A DNA stretch of 64,000 nucleotides from the NCBI RefSeq assembly GCF_015477835.1, contig NZ_JADLQN010000006.1:62001-126000 (forward strand), in the 5' to 3' direction. This DNA is from Nocardia higoensis. GTDB taxonomy: Bacteria; Actinomycetota; Actinomycetes; Mycobacteriales; Mycobacteriaceae. The position numbers and the translations under genes were made by a program. Positions 33,524 through 42,586 of the stretch are shown piece after piece (positions within the stretch are counted from its first letter, which is position 1; every line of letters begins with the position of its first letter). A model generated the notes under the pieces. The model worked only from the letters and a program-made list of their open reading frames with translations, was not told the DNA's origin and searched no databases.

Positions 33524-34426
33524 TCAGGTCAGCGCGCGAAGTCTGCCGCGCAACCAGCCGATGACCGTCTCGCCGCCGGCGACCCGATAGTAGGGATAGC
33601 TCTGGTGCGCACCGGAGGACAGGAAATTGTCGATCTGACGCTTGCGCTGCTCGTAGGCGGAGTTGTTCAGCTGGTCGTGCAGCAGGCCGAGACCGCCCGC
33701 GTTGACCACGTCGGCCAGCAGATCGCCCGCGGGCAGTTGGTAGAACTGGCTCGGATCCGAAGCCTGGGCGAACAGTCCGGCGATCCGCGCGGCGAAATCG
33801 CCGTCCGGGGTGGCGCAGTAGAGATCCTCCGGGACACAGAAGGTGTAGGCGACCGGGCTGAGCCAGCCGAAGCCGCCCAGCCGCGGCCCGCCCGCGCCCG
33901 CACCCGGGACGGCCGGGCCGATCAGCTGGTCGGTGGGGGAGCGGCGCGGGTCGGCGACCAGACCCACCAGCCCGACCCGGTCCGGCGGCACGACGCCGAG
34001 CCCGGTACCGATCTCGGCCGCGAGGTCGCCCGCCGCATCCGCGCCCTGGCTGTAACCGAGCAGCGCGAAACGTGTACCCGCGCATTGCCTGGCGACGTCG
34101 GCGACCAGTCCGCGCGCGCCATCGGTGGCCTCACGCTTGGACCGGCCGTAGACCTCGCCCTCCCAGGGGAAGGCGGTCGCCGCGTAGGTGACGTAGTCGA
34201 CCCGGACATTGCCGGGCAGACCGTCGGCGGCGCCCGCGAGGATGCCTTTGCCCGGTTCCGCGTGGGAGGTTTCCCAGGTGCCCGGTACGACCACGACATG
34301 GAGGTCGGGGCAGGAGCCCGGGGCGGCGCCGACGGCCCCCGCACTCATCGGCAACACGGCAGCAACCATGGCGAGTGTGCAGACCGTTGCGTTCGTCCAT
34401 CGAGAAAGCGTCCATCGAGAGAGCAT
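33524..34426 (-). CDS. Secreted cutinase-family esterase (Culp6-like)
   Basis: 300 residues from ATG 34426 (ACGGAG upstream). A signal peptide with core TLAMVAAVLPMSAGAVGAAP precedes SCPDLHVVVVPGTWETS, which recalls mycobacterial Culp6/Rv3802. The nucleophile is Ser126 in LLGYSQGADAAGD; an Asp in YCATPDGDF and a His in SGAHQSYPYY complete a plausible triad, with cysteines spaced for cutinase disulfides. It is probably an envelope esterase or phospholipase-like enzyme. The first residues contain a perfect LSRWT duplication from a 15-base repeat. Confidence 0.87.
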   Translation of the reverse strand: MLSRWTLSRWTNATVCTLAMVAAVLPMSAGAVGAAPGSCPDLHVVVVPGTWETSHAEPGKGILAGAADGLPGNVRVDYVTYAATAFPWEGEVYGRSKREATDGARGLVADVARQCAGTRFALLGYSQGADAAGDLAAEIGTGLGVVPPDRVGLVGLVADPRRSPTDQLIGPAVPGAGAGGPRLGGFGWLSPVAYTFCVPEDLYCATPDGDFAARIAGLFAQASDPSQFYQLPAGDLLADVVNAGGLGLLHDQLNNSAYEQRKRQIDNFLSSGAHQSYPYYRVAGGETVIGWLRGRLRALT

Positions 34427-34553
34427 CGTCGTACTCCGTCTCTGCACTGCCGGGCGAGCGCCCGGATGGTGAACGGCGTCCCGCGACCAGGACGCCGGTG
34501 TCGGCCGAACCCTGACGAAATAGTAACTGCCAGGCCGATAAGCTGCTCGCTCT

Positions 34554-35096
34554 ATGGCACTCAATGCGACTGTTCACAGCTTCACCGTCGGACTCGCCGA
34601 CCTCGACCGTGGCGTCTATGACGATCTGGAGCTGCGCGTCGCCCGCCACCCTTCGGAGACGGCGGAATTCATGCTCACCCGGCTGCTGGCCTACTGTCTG
34701 GAATACACCGAGGGCATCAGCTTCAGCGACGGCGGCGTCTCCTCCGCCGACCAGCCCGCCGTGCTCGCCCGCGACGCCACCGGCGCGCTGACCGCCTGGA
34801 TCGAGGTCGGCGCGCCCGACGCCGAGCGGGTGCACCGCGGCAGCAAATCCGCTGAGCGCGTGGCCATCTACACCCACCGGGACCCGGTCAAGGTACTCGC
34901 CCAGTACCACGGCAAGCGCATCCATCGCGCCGAGCGGATCCCGCTGTACAGCGTCGATCGCGCGTTCGTCGATGCCGCGGTGGCCGTGGTCGAACGCCGC
35001 AATACCGCCACCCTGTCGGTCACCGAGGGCACGCTCTATCTGGAGATCAACGGAGCGGCGTTCGAGACGGTGGTGCACGAGCACCGGTTGGGTTAG
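34554..35096 (+). CDS. YaeQ family protein
   Basis: 180 residues; the family fits throughout: MALNATVHSFTVGLADLDRG, HPSETAEFMLTRLLAYCLEY, WIEVGAPDAERVHRGSKSAE, and LYLEINGAAFETVV. YaeQ has a PD-(D/E)xK-like fold, known mainly from proteobacteria; nuclease activity is not established. It is divergent from the cutinase gene. Confidence 0.88.
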   Translation: MALNATVHSFTVGLADLDRGVYDDLELRVARHPSETAEFMLTRLLAYCLEYTEGISFSDGGVSSADQPAVLARDATGALTAWIEVGAPDAERVHRGSKSAERVAIYTHRDPVKVLAQYHGKRIHRAERIPLYSVDRAFVDAAVAVVERRNTATLSVTEGTLYLEINGAAFETVVHEHRLG

Positions 35097-35151
35097 CTCG
35101 GCAGTTGCGGTGCGGTGTCCATCGGTCGCCGTCCACGTCGCTACGTGGTGC

Positions 35152-35253
35152 TCAGTTGTCGCAATGCGCGCTGCGCGTGCGTGGTGCTCAGGTGTGCCGT
35201 GCGCAGTGCGCTCAGTTGTCGCGGTGCGCGGTGTTCAGTTGTCGCGGTGCGCG
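35152..35253. repeat. Short direct repeats derived from the 3' end of a TetR gene
   Basis: TCAGTTGTCGCGGTGCGCG appears at 35235-35253 (where its complement codes the last residues AHRDN-stop of the TetR protein) and exactly again at 35212-35230; a copy with two changes is at 35152-35170. Weaker partial copies lie near 35097 and 35188. Confidence 0.7.
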
Positions 35254-35861
35254 ACGGCGGCGAGCGCGAACGCGATGTCCACCGCGACCGAGGCCAGCCG
35301 GTCGCGTTCGACGGTCAGCCGCCCGTCGGTCCAGTCCAGGTACAGCGCCACCAACGCCCCGTTCAGCGCGGTCGCCTGGATCGCGAGGGTGGCGTCGTCG
35401 GCGGGCACCAGCGCGCCCGCCTCCGCGCCGAGCAGCGGCACCAGCGCGCGGATGAACGAGGGCATTCGCGCGGCGCTGTGCTCGTGCAGGGTGTCGTCGC
35501 CGAGCGGCTCGCGCAACAGGATCCTGGCCCGGCGCGCGTCCTCCTCGAAGAACTGCGCGCACAGGTCGACGACCGCGCGCGCGCCCGCCCGCAGGTCCCC
35601 GGTGGGTGGCAGCTTCTGGATGCGTGTCATCAGGTCGGCCTCGACCTGGTCGTAGACCGCGCGCAGCAGCGCTTCCCGGCTGTGGAAACTCTCGTAGAAG
35701 TAGCGCGGACTCAGGTTCGCCTGCCGTGTCACTGCCCGCATGGTCACCGCGGACGCACCGGCGGTGCCCAAGATCTCGGTGGCGACCGCGAGCAACTGCT
35801 CACGCCGGTCGGCACTGCGATCGTCCATGGTCTGGCCGCGCCAGAGTCTCGGTGAACTCAT
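35235..35861 (-). CDS. TetR-family regulator
   Basis: 208 residues; ATG 35861 after GAGGATGAG (a second ATG at 35828 is possible). HTH: REQLLAVATEILGTAGASAV followed by ANLSPRYFYESFHSREALLR. The ligand domain is typical. It ends in AHRDN, the segment repeated downstream. Targets are unknown; the nearest genes are the DapB-like pair upstream. Confidence 0.85.
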   Translation of the reverse strand: MSSPRLWRGQTMDDRSADRREQLLAVATEILGTAGASAVTMRAVTRQANLSPRYFYESFHSREALLRAVYDQVEADLMTRIQKLPPTGDLRAGARAVVDLCAQFFEEDARRARILLREPLGDDTLHEHSAARMPSFIRALVPLLGAEAGALVPADDATLAIQATALNGALVALYLDWTDGRLTVERDRLASVAVDIAFALAAVAHRDN

Positions 35862-35958
35862 CGACTCATCCTCGCACTCCGCCTCGGCCCCACCGCGTCG
35901 GACCGCCCGCCGCAGACAGTGACGGACGGTCCGACGCGGGTGGCAGGCTCGGTGGGAG

Positions 35959-36873
35959 TCAGCGCTTCAGGCGATCGTCGGATTTCAGGTAGTTGATCGA
36001 CAGATCACGGCGGGCGATGCCCGGTTCGCTCTCGTTCACCGAGCGCAGTGCGTCCAATACGCCCACGCCGGTGAGGTGATCGCCCGGGTGCAGCCCGTCG
36101 GTGAACCGGAATTCCACCGTCGCCGTCCCGGAGGCGGAGTCGGTCGTGGTGGCAAGACGGTAGCGCAACGGCACGCTGTCGGGTTCGGCCCGCGTCCAGA
36201 TCGAGTGGTAGCCGACCTGGGCGCCGAGATCGCGATGCACGCTCACCCGCTCGACCTGGCCCGCGTCACCGATCTCGATATCCACGGCGGTGGCGACGTT
36301 CTCGGCGGCGCCCGCGCCCGCGAACACCGCTTCGTCGAGGACGTGCAGTCCGGCCTCGTAGTATCCCGTGACCGCCCGGACCGCCGCGATCGCCGCTTCG
36401 CTGTCGGTCGCCCCCAGGCCGGTGCCCGCGAGCGAATCCCACGGGTACACCCCGGAATCGGGGAACCGGACTTCCTCGATCAGCTCCACCCGCCGGATGT
36501 CTCGCGTGACCTCGGCCAGCGTCCGCGCCATCCGGATCGCCACCGCCGACTGGAACCCGGCGCTCGCGTGGAAGGTCGACGAGCCGGCCCGGCAGGCGTC
36601 GAGGATGTCGGCTTCCGGCAGACGCTCGTCCAGCGGGAGCGAGGTCACCACGTCGTAGCCGGCGCGCAGCAGATGCGGCACCGCCGTTGTCGCGGCCGCC
36701 GGCTCCTCGGCCCCGGGCAGGTAGATCACGCACTCGGTTCCGGTGGGCGGCTGCTCGGTTCCGGCCGTGCGGGCGACGAGGGTGAGATCGGCCCTGGCCT
36801 CGACCCGGTCGGCCATCCGGTCGGCGAGCGGACCTTCGCCGTGGACGGTGACGCGGATGCGATGGGTGCTCAT
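35959..36873 (-). CDS. DapB-like NAD(P)-dependent dehydrogenase, second of a pair
   Basis: 304 residues from ATG 36873, overlapping the stop of the gene before it (ATGA). N-terminal Rossmann-like part RIRVTVHGEGPLADRMADRV, then CVIYLPGAEEPAAATTAVPH, corresponds to the dihydrodipicolinate reductase N-domain family; GAGAAENVATAVDIEI and YHSIWTRAEPDSVPLRYRL belong to the dimer or substrate domain. Compared with its partner it is shorter and its glycine motif is altered, so NAD(P) binding is less certain. Both probably act in the same pathway. Confidence 0.7.
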   Translation of the reverse strand: MSTHRIRVTVHGEGPLADRMADRVEARADLTLVARTAGTEQPPTGTECVIYLPGAEEPAAATTAVPHLLRAGYDVVTSLPLDERLPEADILDACRAGSSTFHASAGFQSAVAIRMARTLAEVTRDIRRVELIEEVRFPDSGVYPWDSLAGTGLGATDSEAAIAAVRAVTGYYEAGLHVLDEAVFAGAGAAENVATAVDIEIGDAGQVERVSVHRDLGAQVGYHSIWTRAEPDSVPLRYRLATTTDSASGTATVEFRFTDGLHPGDHLTGVGVLDALRSVNESEPGIARRDLSINYLKSDDRLKR

Positions 36874-38159
36874 GCGTTCTCCAGGCGGTAGCGGGGGGCC
36901 AGATCCGGGGTCACCACACCGGGCGCGGCCGCGCACAGGTCGGGGACGACGGCGAGCATGGCGTTGACCGAGATATCGGTGACCGCCGACCATTCCCCAC
37001 CGGCGTTCTCGTCGTCGAGTTCGTTGCGCATCTCGATGGTTCCGGGACTGCCGTCCAGGGTGATCACGTGCCCGCCCGCGCTGCTGCGCGGATGGTCCGG
37101 CCCGAGATGGGCGTTACCCGGCCCGACGTGCCAGCACTCTTCGTTGGTCATGAACAGTCTGTCGCCGATGTAGCCGCGGTAGGTCATGTGGATCGCGCCG
37201 ACACTGCCCGGCTCGATCACCGTGCCACCGGCTTTCACCCGCGTGCGGGCGGGCACCGGATAGACGTGCCGTTCCACACGCACCTGATCGGCGCTCGCCC
37301 CGAACAGCGTGTGCGCGACATTGGCGAGTACCGCGTCGAAGTAGAAGTGCTGCATCAGCGCGATGGCGTGGTCGGAGTCGACCTGGTCGAGGTCGGTGCC
37401 GAAGCCGAGACTGGCCAGCCCGCCCCACATGCCGTCCGGTGCGGGGGAGAGGTCGCCGACCTCGAGGAAGCGCACCTGATCGACCTGGTCGAGCAGCCCG
37501 GCCAGCCGCAGCAGCAGTTGTTCGACCATCAGGCCCGGATGCAGGCCGGTGCCGTGCAGTGACACCCCGCCTTTCAGGCAGGCCTGCTGCAACCGTGCGC
37601 CGGTCGCGCGCCGCGGGATCGCCTTGTCCACGACCGCGCCCGCCAGCTTGTCGAGCATCGGCCGGACCGGAGCCGCGGGCGCGGAGTCGATCGCCTTCAT
37701 GGCCAGCCGCAATCCGGACAGCGCGCCCTTGAGCTGCGCGCCGAAGGCGTCGCCGGTGACCCGCATGGCCGAGACCGTGCGCAGCACCGACAGCGGCGAC
37801 TGCGAGGCCGACAGCCAGGTCGGCATGGCCGGATTGTGGTACGAGGCCGCCGAGACCACGTTCTTGCCCGACTCGAGCAGGTCGATCACATCGGCGTCGG
37901 CGCCCTGCACCAGCGCGGGCGTGGTCGGTGTGTGCACGACGACATCGGCGTTCAGCGCCAGGATGTCCGCCTTGGAGGTCGTGGCCGTGATCCCGACCGG
38001 CGGCAGACCGACCAGCTCCCCGATGTCCTTGCCGTGCTTGTGCGGACTGAACACCTTGACTCCGACGACGTCGAAGTCGGGCGATTGCAGGGCGGTGCGC
38101 AGCGCGCGCCCGCCCATGTCGCCGGGGCCCCAGATGATGAGCCGATAAGGACGTGCCAC
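36870..38159 (-). CDS. DapB-like NAD(P)-dependent dehydrogenase, first of a pair
   Basis: 429 residues from GTG 38159, chosen because AAGGAGG lies six bases upstream; a longer frame to 38195 has no such site. The Rossmann motif is YRLIIWGPGDMGGRALRTAL, then FDVVGVKVFSPHKHGKDIGE, and DVVVHTPTTPALVQGADADV, as in actinobacterial proteins labelled dihydrodipicolinate reductase or diaminopentanoate-dehydrogenase-like. They are not the lysine-pathway DapB; the substrate is unknown. It is followed by the shorter paralogue and preceded by a TetR gene 82 bases away in the same direction. Confidence 0.78.
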   Translation of the reverse strand: MARPYRLIIWGPGDMGGRALRTALQSPDFDVVGVKVFSPHKHGKDIGELVGLPPVGITATTSKADILALNADVVVHTPTTPALVQGADADVIDLLESGKNVVSAASYHNPAMPTWLSASQSPLSVLRTVSAMRVTGDAFGAQLKGALSGLRLAMKAIDSAPAAPVRPMLDKLAGAVVDKAIPRRATGARLQQACLKGGVSLHGTGLHPGLMVEQLLLRLAGLLDQVDQVRFLEVGDLSPAPDGMWGGLASLGFGTDLDQVDSDHAIALMQHFYFDAVLANVAHTLFGASADQVRVERHVYPVPARTRVKAGGTVIEPGSVGAIHMTYRGYIGDRLFMTNEECWHVGPGNAHLGPDHPRSSAGGHVITLDGSPGTIEMRNELDDENAGGEWSAVTDISVNAMLAVVPDLCAAAPGVVTPDLAPRYRLENA

Positions 38160-38241
38160 GTAACGCCTCCTTGCTGTTGGACGCATGTCTAACACGACTT
38201 CGCCTCTGGCGGGCGGAGTTTCGGTGAGGCGTACCAGTTTC

Positions 38242-38874
38242 CTAGCGGGACGCGGAATCGCCTGCGATCGCCTCGGACTGTGCGATGATCGCCGAGCCCA
38301 TCCACCGGCGCAGGTAGCGGCGCAGCTCGTCGGCCTCGCGCGGCGGCGAGCCGGGGGAGACGAAGAACGACTGCATGGTGCGCAGGATGTATTCGACGAG
38401 TTCGGGCAGCGACTCGTCGTCGTAGCCGTACCGCTCCCAGTCGACGTCGAAACGCCGGATCATGGTGAGCCCGAAGGCTTTCGCCTCCGGCGAGGTGATG
38501 CCGTCGCTGTGCACGCTCGAATGCGCGCCGGTCAGCAGCAATCCCAGATGCGGAATGCGCCTGACCTCGGTGAGGGTGAACACCACGCCCTCGGTCATCG
38601 CCTCGACCGGTTCGTCCAGCCCGGCGACATGCGCGGCCAGGCGGTCGAGGAACCCGGCCACCGAGGCGAGGGCGGCGGCTTTCATCAGGGCGTCGGCGCT
38701 GGGGAAGTAGCGGTAGACGGTCTGGCGGATGACGCCGAGCGATTCGGCCACGTCGGCGATGCTGATCTCCGAGCCGGTGCGCGCGATCAGTTCGACGGCG
38801 GTGTCCACGATGCGGCGCGCGGCCTCCTCGTCGTTGTCCGGTGGCTGTCCGCCCCACCCGCGTCGTCGTGCCAC
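38242..38874 (-). CDS. TetR-family regulator
   Basis: 210 residues; GTG 38874. HTH: ARRIVDTAVELIARTGSEIS followed by ESLGVIRQTVYRYFPSADAL. It is divergent from the PF10118 hydrolase operon at 39074 with an inverted repeat at 38985-39014 in the gap, and it precedes the DapB-like pair on the same strand, so it may control either or both. Confidence 0.85.
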   Translation of the reverse strand: MARRRGWGGQPPDNDEEAARRIVDTAVELIARTGSEISIADVAESLGVIRQTVYRYFPSADALMKAAALASVAGFLDRLAAHVAGLDEPVEAMTEGVVFTLTEVRRIPHLGLLLTGAHSSVHSDGITSPEAKAFGLTMIRRFDVDWERYGYDDESLPELVEYILRTMQSFFVSPGSPPREADELRRYLRRWMGSAIIAQSEAIAGDSASR

Positions 38875-38984
38875 CGGCTCGCTTCCCGACTCGAAATTTG
38901 TCCGAAAATGATGCTCTGATCAGGGGTTCGACGCTATCACAGGGCTCTGCGGCGCGGCCGTGACGGATCCTTTCGTCGAAAGTG

Positions 38985-39014
38985 ATCATACATAACTTGT
39001 TCTATTTGTATGAT
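38985..39014. promoter_or_regulatory. Inverted repeat, TetR operator candidate
   Basis: ATCATACA (38985-38992) and TGTATGAT (39007-39014) are perfect complements separated by 14 AT-rich bases, in the gap between the divergent TetR and hydrolase genes. The AT-rich spacer could contain promoter elements. Confidence 0.55.
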
Positions 39015-39073
39015 GGTCCGCACAGTGGCGCCGCTGTCCCCGCGTGCGCCTGGCAACCGACGAGGTGGGCAAC

Positions 39074-40000
39074 GTGACCGATCTGGTAGTCCGGAAGATG
39101 AATTTCGCGTTCGAGGACCACGAAGTGCCGTTCCTGTGGAATCCGCAGAACCCGGCCTTCTCGAGCATGGCCAACGCCGTGTCGTTCCTGGCCATCGGCT
39201 TCGAGAAAATGATCGTGAACATGATCCTGCAGGCCAAGCCGGTGATCACCGATGCGGAGGTCGCCGAGGAGGCCGAAGCGTTCATGCGTCAGGAAGGCCA
39301 GCACTCCACCGCGCACCGCCAGCACGTCAAGGGCCTCATCCGGCACTATCCCGGGCTGCAGGAGACCCTCGACGAGGTGATCGGCGCCTTCGATCAGCTC
39401 ACCCGCGACACCTCGCTGGAATACCGGCTGGCCTACACCGCCGATCTGGAGGCCACCTTCACCCCGGTCTTCAAACTGATGCTCGACAACGAGGCCGCGC
39501 TCTTCCGCCCCGGCGACGACCGGGTCGCCTCGCTGTTCATCTGGCACTTCGTCGAGGAGGTCGAGCACCGCAGCTCGGCGCTGATCATCTTCGACTCGGT
39601 GGTCGGCAGCGATCTCTACCGGATGCGTCAGGCGCCGTCGATCTTCAAGCACGTGCTCGATGTCATCAAGATCGCCTCCGAGGGCTTCAACAAGCACGTC
39701 CCGCTCGCGGAGCGCAAGGTCGACGCGATGGCCATGTTCGCCAGATATCGGCGGGCGCAGAAATTGCGCAGGTGGATCCCGGGGCTGGAGCCCGCGAACA
39801 ACGGGCCGATGCTGCGCGCCTTCGACGATCTGCCGCTGCGTGAGCAGCTGGTCGCGCTCGGCGGCGTGGTGCGCTCGCAGATGCCCAGACACAATCCGGC
39901 GCACGAGAAGCTGCCCGCGCTGGCCGACGAGTGGTTCAAACGGTACGACGCCGGTTACGACGTGCAGCGCTGGTACACCGCCGACGCGGCGATCTCCTGA
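39074..40000 (+). CDS. PF10118 metal-dependent hydrolase family protein
   Basis: 308 residues from GTG 39074, with GAGGTGGG just before; GTG 39044 is an alternative. Family features: MNFAFEDHEVPFLWNPQNPA, helical metal-ligand segments FMRQEGQHSTAHRQHVKGLI, NEAALFRPGDDRVASLFIWH and FVEEVEHRSSALIIF. The Glu and His pairs on helices suggest a two-metal site of ferritin-like type. The reaction is not known. It is followed 17 bases later by a membrane protein, and the two probably form an operon under the divergent TetR. Confidence 0.8.
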   Translation: MTDLVVRKMNFAFEDHEVPFLWNPQNPAFSSMANAVSFLAIGFEKMIVNMILQAKPVITDAEVAEEAEAFMRQEGQHSTAHRQHVKGLIRHYPGLQETLDEVIGAFDQLTRDTSLEYRLAYTADLEATFTPVFKLMLDNEAALFRPGDDRVASLFIWHFVEEVEHRSSALIIFDSVVGSDLYRMRQAPSIFKHVLDVIKIASEGFNKHVPLAERKVDAMAMFARYRRAQKLRRWIPGLEPANNGPMLRAFDDLPLREQLVALGGVVRSQMPRHNPAHEKLPALADEWFKRYDAGYDVQRWYTADAAIS

Positions 40001-40017
40001 GCGGGGGCAGGCAGATC

Positions 40018-41166
40018 ATGGAACACTGTTCACCCACCTTCTCCCGGCTCGCCGAGGAACTCGGCTTCTCCTGCGCGGAGATGGGCGGGCTCGTCGAGTT
40101 CCGCAGTCCCTTCGCGCTGGAGAACTGGACACTTCCGGTTCTGGAGCTGACCATCATCGTCGGCGCGGTCCTCGCGCTGGTCCTGGCGGTGGTCCGACTG
40201 CGCCGCCACGGCGACCCCACCAACCTGGTGCTGTGGTTCGGCGCGACCGCCTACCTGTTCATCATCGAACCGCCGCTGTACTTCCCGGCCGCGTTCGGCA
40301 TCGAGGAACACGTCGACACCATGTTCGCGCACAACGTGTTCACGGTGGACTTCCTGTGGGGCAGGCTGCCGCTCTACATCGTCGCCATCTATCCGTTCCT
40401 GGCGACGATCGCCTTCGAACTGGTCCGCACGCTGGGCATCTTCCGCCGCTACGGCGTGTTGGTCGGCGCGGCGTGCGTCGGCTTCGTGCACCACTGCTTC
40501 TACGAGATCTTCGATCATCTCGGCCCGCAGCTGCGCTGGTGGGAATGGTCCACCACCAACCCGATCAACCAGCCGATGTTCGATTCGGTGCCGCTGCCCA
40601 GCGTGGTGGTGTTCGCCGCGCTGTGGCCGATGTCGCTGGCGCTGTGCGTGCAGTACTTCGTGGGCAGGCACGTCGATCGCGGCCGTGAGTTCACCGGGCT
40701 CGAATTGGTATGGCGCACGGTGGTGATCGGCGTGCTCGCCTCGATCGGCACCTTCCTGCTGCCGTTGCCCGCCACGGTCCTCGGCATCGCGGGCACACCC
40801 GTGCGCGGCACGGTCTACGCGCTGGAACTGCTCGCCGTGGTGGTGGTCGCGGTCTGGGCGCTGGGCAGCCGATGGCGGCAGCTGCGGAGAGAACCCGAGC
40901 AGGCGCCGGGCTACGTGAACGAATTCGCCCGCTGGTACGGCGTGGTCTACCTGGGCGTCATGGCGCTGCTCTGGGCCACCGCGCTGCCGGACTTCTTCGC
41001 CGCGGTGGACGGCGTGACCGGCGACGGCGATCCGATCGGCAACCTCTGGTACACGCTGGCCTGCTTCGCCCTGTCGATCCTCGTGCTGGTCGCGGCCTTC
41101 ACCGTGCCGACAGCCGGGACGAAGGAGCAGGCGGGCGAGCGGGAACCGGCGCCGCAGTCGGCCTGA
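40018..41166 (+). CDS. Polytopic membrane protein, partner of the PF10118 gene
   Basis: 382 residues; ATG 40018 after GGGGCAGG. A short Cys-containing lead is followed by about nine hydrophobic helices (LELTIIVGAVLALVLAVVRL through FALSILVLVAAFTVPT), with conserved-looking polar motifs in loops (HHCFYEIFDHLGPQLRWWEW, TTNPINQPMFDSVPLPS). I do not recognise the family; the Trp/His-rich loop near residue 165 could form an active site at the membrane face. Confidence 0.7.
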   Translation: MEHCSPTFSRLAEELGFSCAEMGGLVEFRSPFALENWTLPVLELTIIVGAVLALVLAVVRLRRHGDPTNLVLWFGATAYLFIIEPPLYFPAAFGIEEHVDTMFAHNVFTVDFLWGRLPLYIVAIYPFLATIAFELVRTLGIFRRYGVLVGAACVGFVHHCFYEIFDHLGPQLRWWEWSTTNPINQPMFDSVPLPSVVVFAALWPMSLALCVQYFVGRHVDRGREFTGLELVWRTVVIGVLASIGTFLLPLPATVLGIAGTPVRGTVYALELLAVVVVAVWALGSRWRQLRREPEQAPGYVNEFARWYGVVYLGVMALLWATALPDFFAAVDGVTGDGDPIGNLWYTLACFALSILVLVAAFTVPTAGTKEQAGEREPAPQSA

Positions 41167-41171
41167 CGATT

Positions 41172-41206
<35 letters not shown>

Positions 41207-41413
41207 CGGCCGCTGTGCGGGGCCGCGGCTTCGCTCGTTCGCGCGCCTGCGCCGGGTCGAGCGCGCCTCGCGCCGCCGTCTTCGTGAAGTCAATCGTCTT
41301 GTGGGGCAACCACTTCAGCGTCGATTGCGTGCGATACTCTCGCTCGGATCTCGTGCACCCGGCGGTAGGGCGGCCCGGTGCGGCAGCGTCGTACACCGAA
41401 TCGAGGCACGTGA

Positions 41414-42586
41414 ATGAACCACAAGCTCTGGTTGCTCGGACGGTCGGTGACGGTTGGCGCGCGGATGCTGGGTGAGGCGCTCACCCGGCCCGAGGCGCGC
41501 ACCATCGACGACGTGCCGGTGTCGGGGCAGACCATCACCCCGGAATGGCTGACCGCTGTGCTGTGCCGGCACACGCCGGGCGCGCGGGCCGAGTCGTTCG
41601 AGACCGTCGGCGGCAGCGTCGGCACCTCCACCCGGGTGGCGATCCGGGTCGGCTACAACGACGTCGGTGAGCGGGCCGGACTGCCGAAGGAGCTGTTCGC
41701 CAAGACCACCACGGCGTTCTCCCAGCGCATCCTGCTCGGCGGCGGGAAGATGATCGACGGCGAGACCAGGTTCTTCCGCGACTTCCGCCCCCTGGTCGAT
41801 ATGGAGGCGCCGATCGGCTACTGGGGCGCCGCCGATGCGGGCTCGTGGCGCTCGATCGCCCTCATGGAGGACATCGCCGCCACCAGGGGCGCGCAGTTCA
41901 TCGAGCCCAACGCCAGGATCGGCCGCGACCAGATCGAAGACCTGGTACGCAATCTGGCCCGCCTGCACCGCACGTTCTGGGAGCACCCCGCCATCACCGA
42001 GCTCAAGACGACCACGGAAGCGCTGCAGGCCTATCTGGCCGCGATCGACATGAAGAAGCGCTGCGCGGTGGGACTGGTCCGTGCCGCGGAGGTGGTGCCC
42101 GAGCGCCTGCACGGCCGTAGCGAACGCCTCTGGGCCGGGGTGTCGGCCGCCGTCGACAAGGCCACCGGCGAACTTCCGCACACGCTGCTGCACGGTGATC
42201 CGCATATCGGTCAGACCTACCGCACCGCGGCGGGCCGGATGGGGTACGTGGACTGGCAGGTGGTGATGCGCGGTGGCTGGGCCCACGATTTCGCCTACAC
42301 CGTCAACTCCGGGTGCGAGCCCGAGGATCGTCGCGCCTGGGATGCCGACCTGCTCCGCGCCTATCTCGACGAGCTGGGCGGTCTCGACGGGGCGGCCCCT
42401 TCCTTCGACGACGCCTGGACGGCCTACCGGCAGCAGTCGATGTTCGCCTACGCCGCATGGGCTTTCACCATCGGACGTGCCTTCTACCAGCCGAGGATGC
42501 AGTCCGAACAGACCTGCCTGACCCTGCTGCGGCGGATCACCACCGCCATCGACGACCACGACTCCCTCGGCGCGCTCGGCGTGTGA
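41414..42586 (+). CDS. APH-like phosphotransferase family protein
   Basis: 390 residues. The kinase-like fold is shown by LLHGDPHIGQTY (catalytic Asp262) and the metal-binding YVDWQVVMRGGWAHDFAYTV (Asp280). In the Brenner motif the usual Asn is Gln267. The N-lobe contains RVGYNDVGERAGLPKELFAK. Such proteins in Nocardia and mycobacteria are often labelled phosphotransferase or ecdysteroid-kinase-like; small-molecule phosphorylation is likely but the substrate is unknown. It is followed by a P450 gene after 264 bases. Confidence 0.78.
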   Translation: MNHKLWLLGRSVTVGARMLGEALTRPEARTIDDVPVSGQTITPEWLTAVLCRHTPGARAESFETVGGSVGTSTRVAIRVGYNDVGERAGLPKELFAKTTTAFSQRILLGGGKMIDGETRFFRDFRPLVDMEAPIGYWGAADAGSWRSIALMEDIAATRGAQFIEPNARIGRDQIEDLVRNLARLHRTFWEHPAITELKTTTEALQAYLAAIDMKKRCAVGLVRAAEVVPERLHGRSERLWAGVSAAVDKATGELPHTLLHGDPHIGQTYRTAAGRMGYVDWQVVMRGGWAHDFAYTVNSGCEPEDRRAWDADLLRAYLDELGGLDGAAPSFDDAWTAYRQQSMFAYAAWAFTIGRAFYQPRMQSEQTCLTLLRRITTAIDDHDSLGALGV

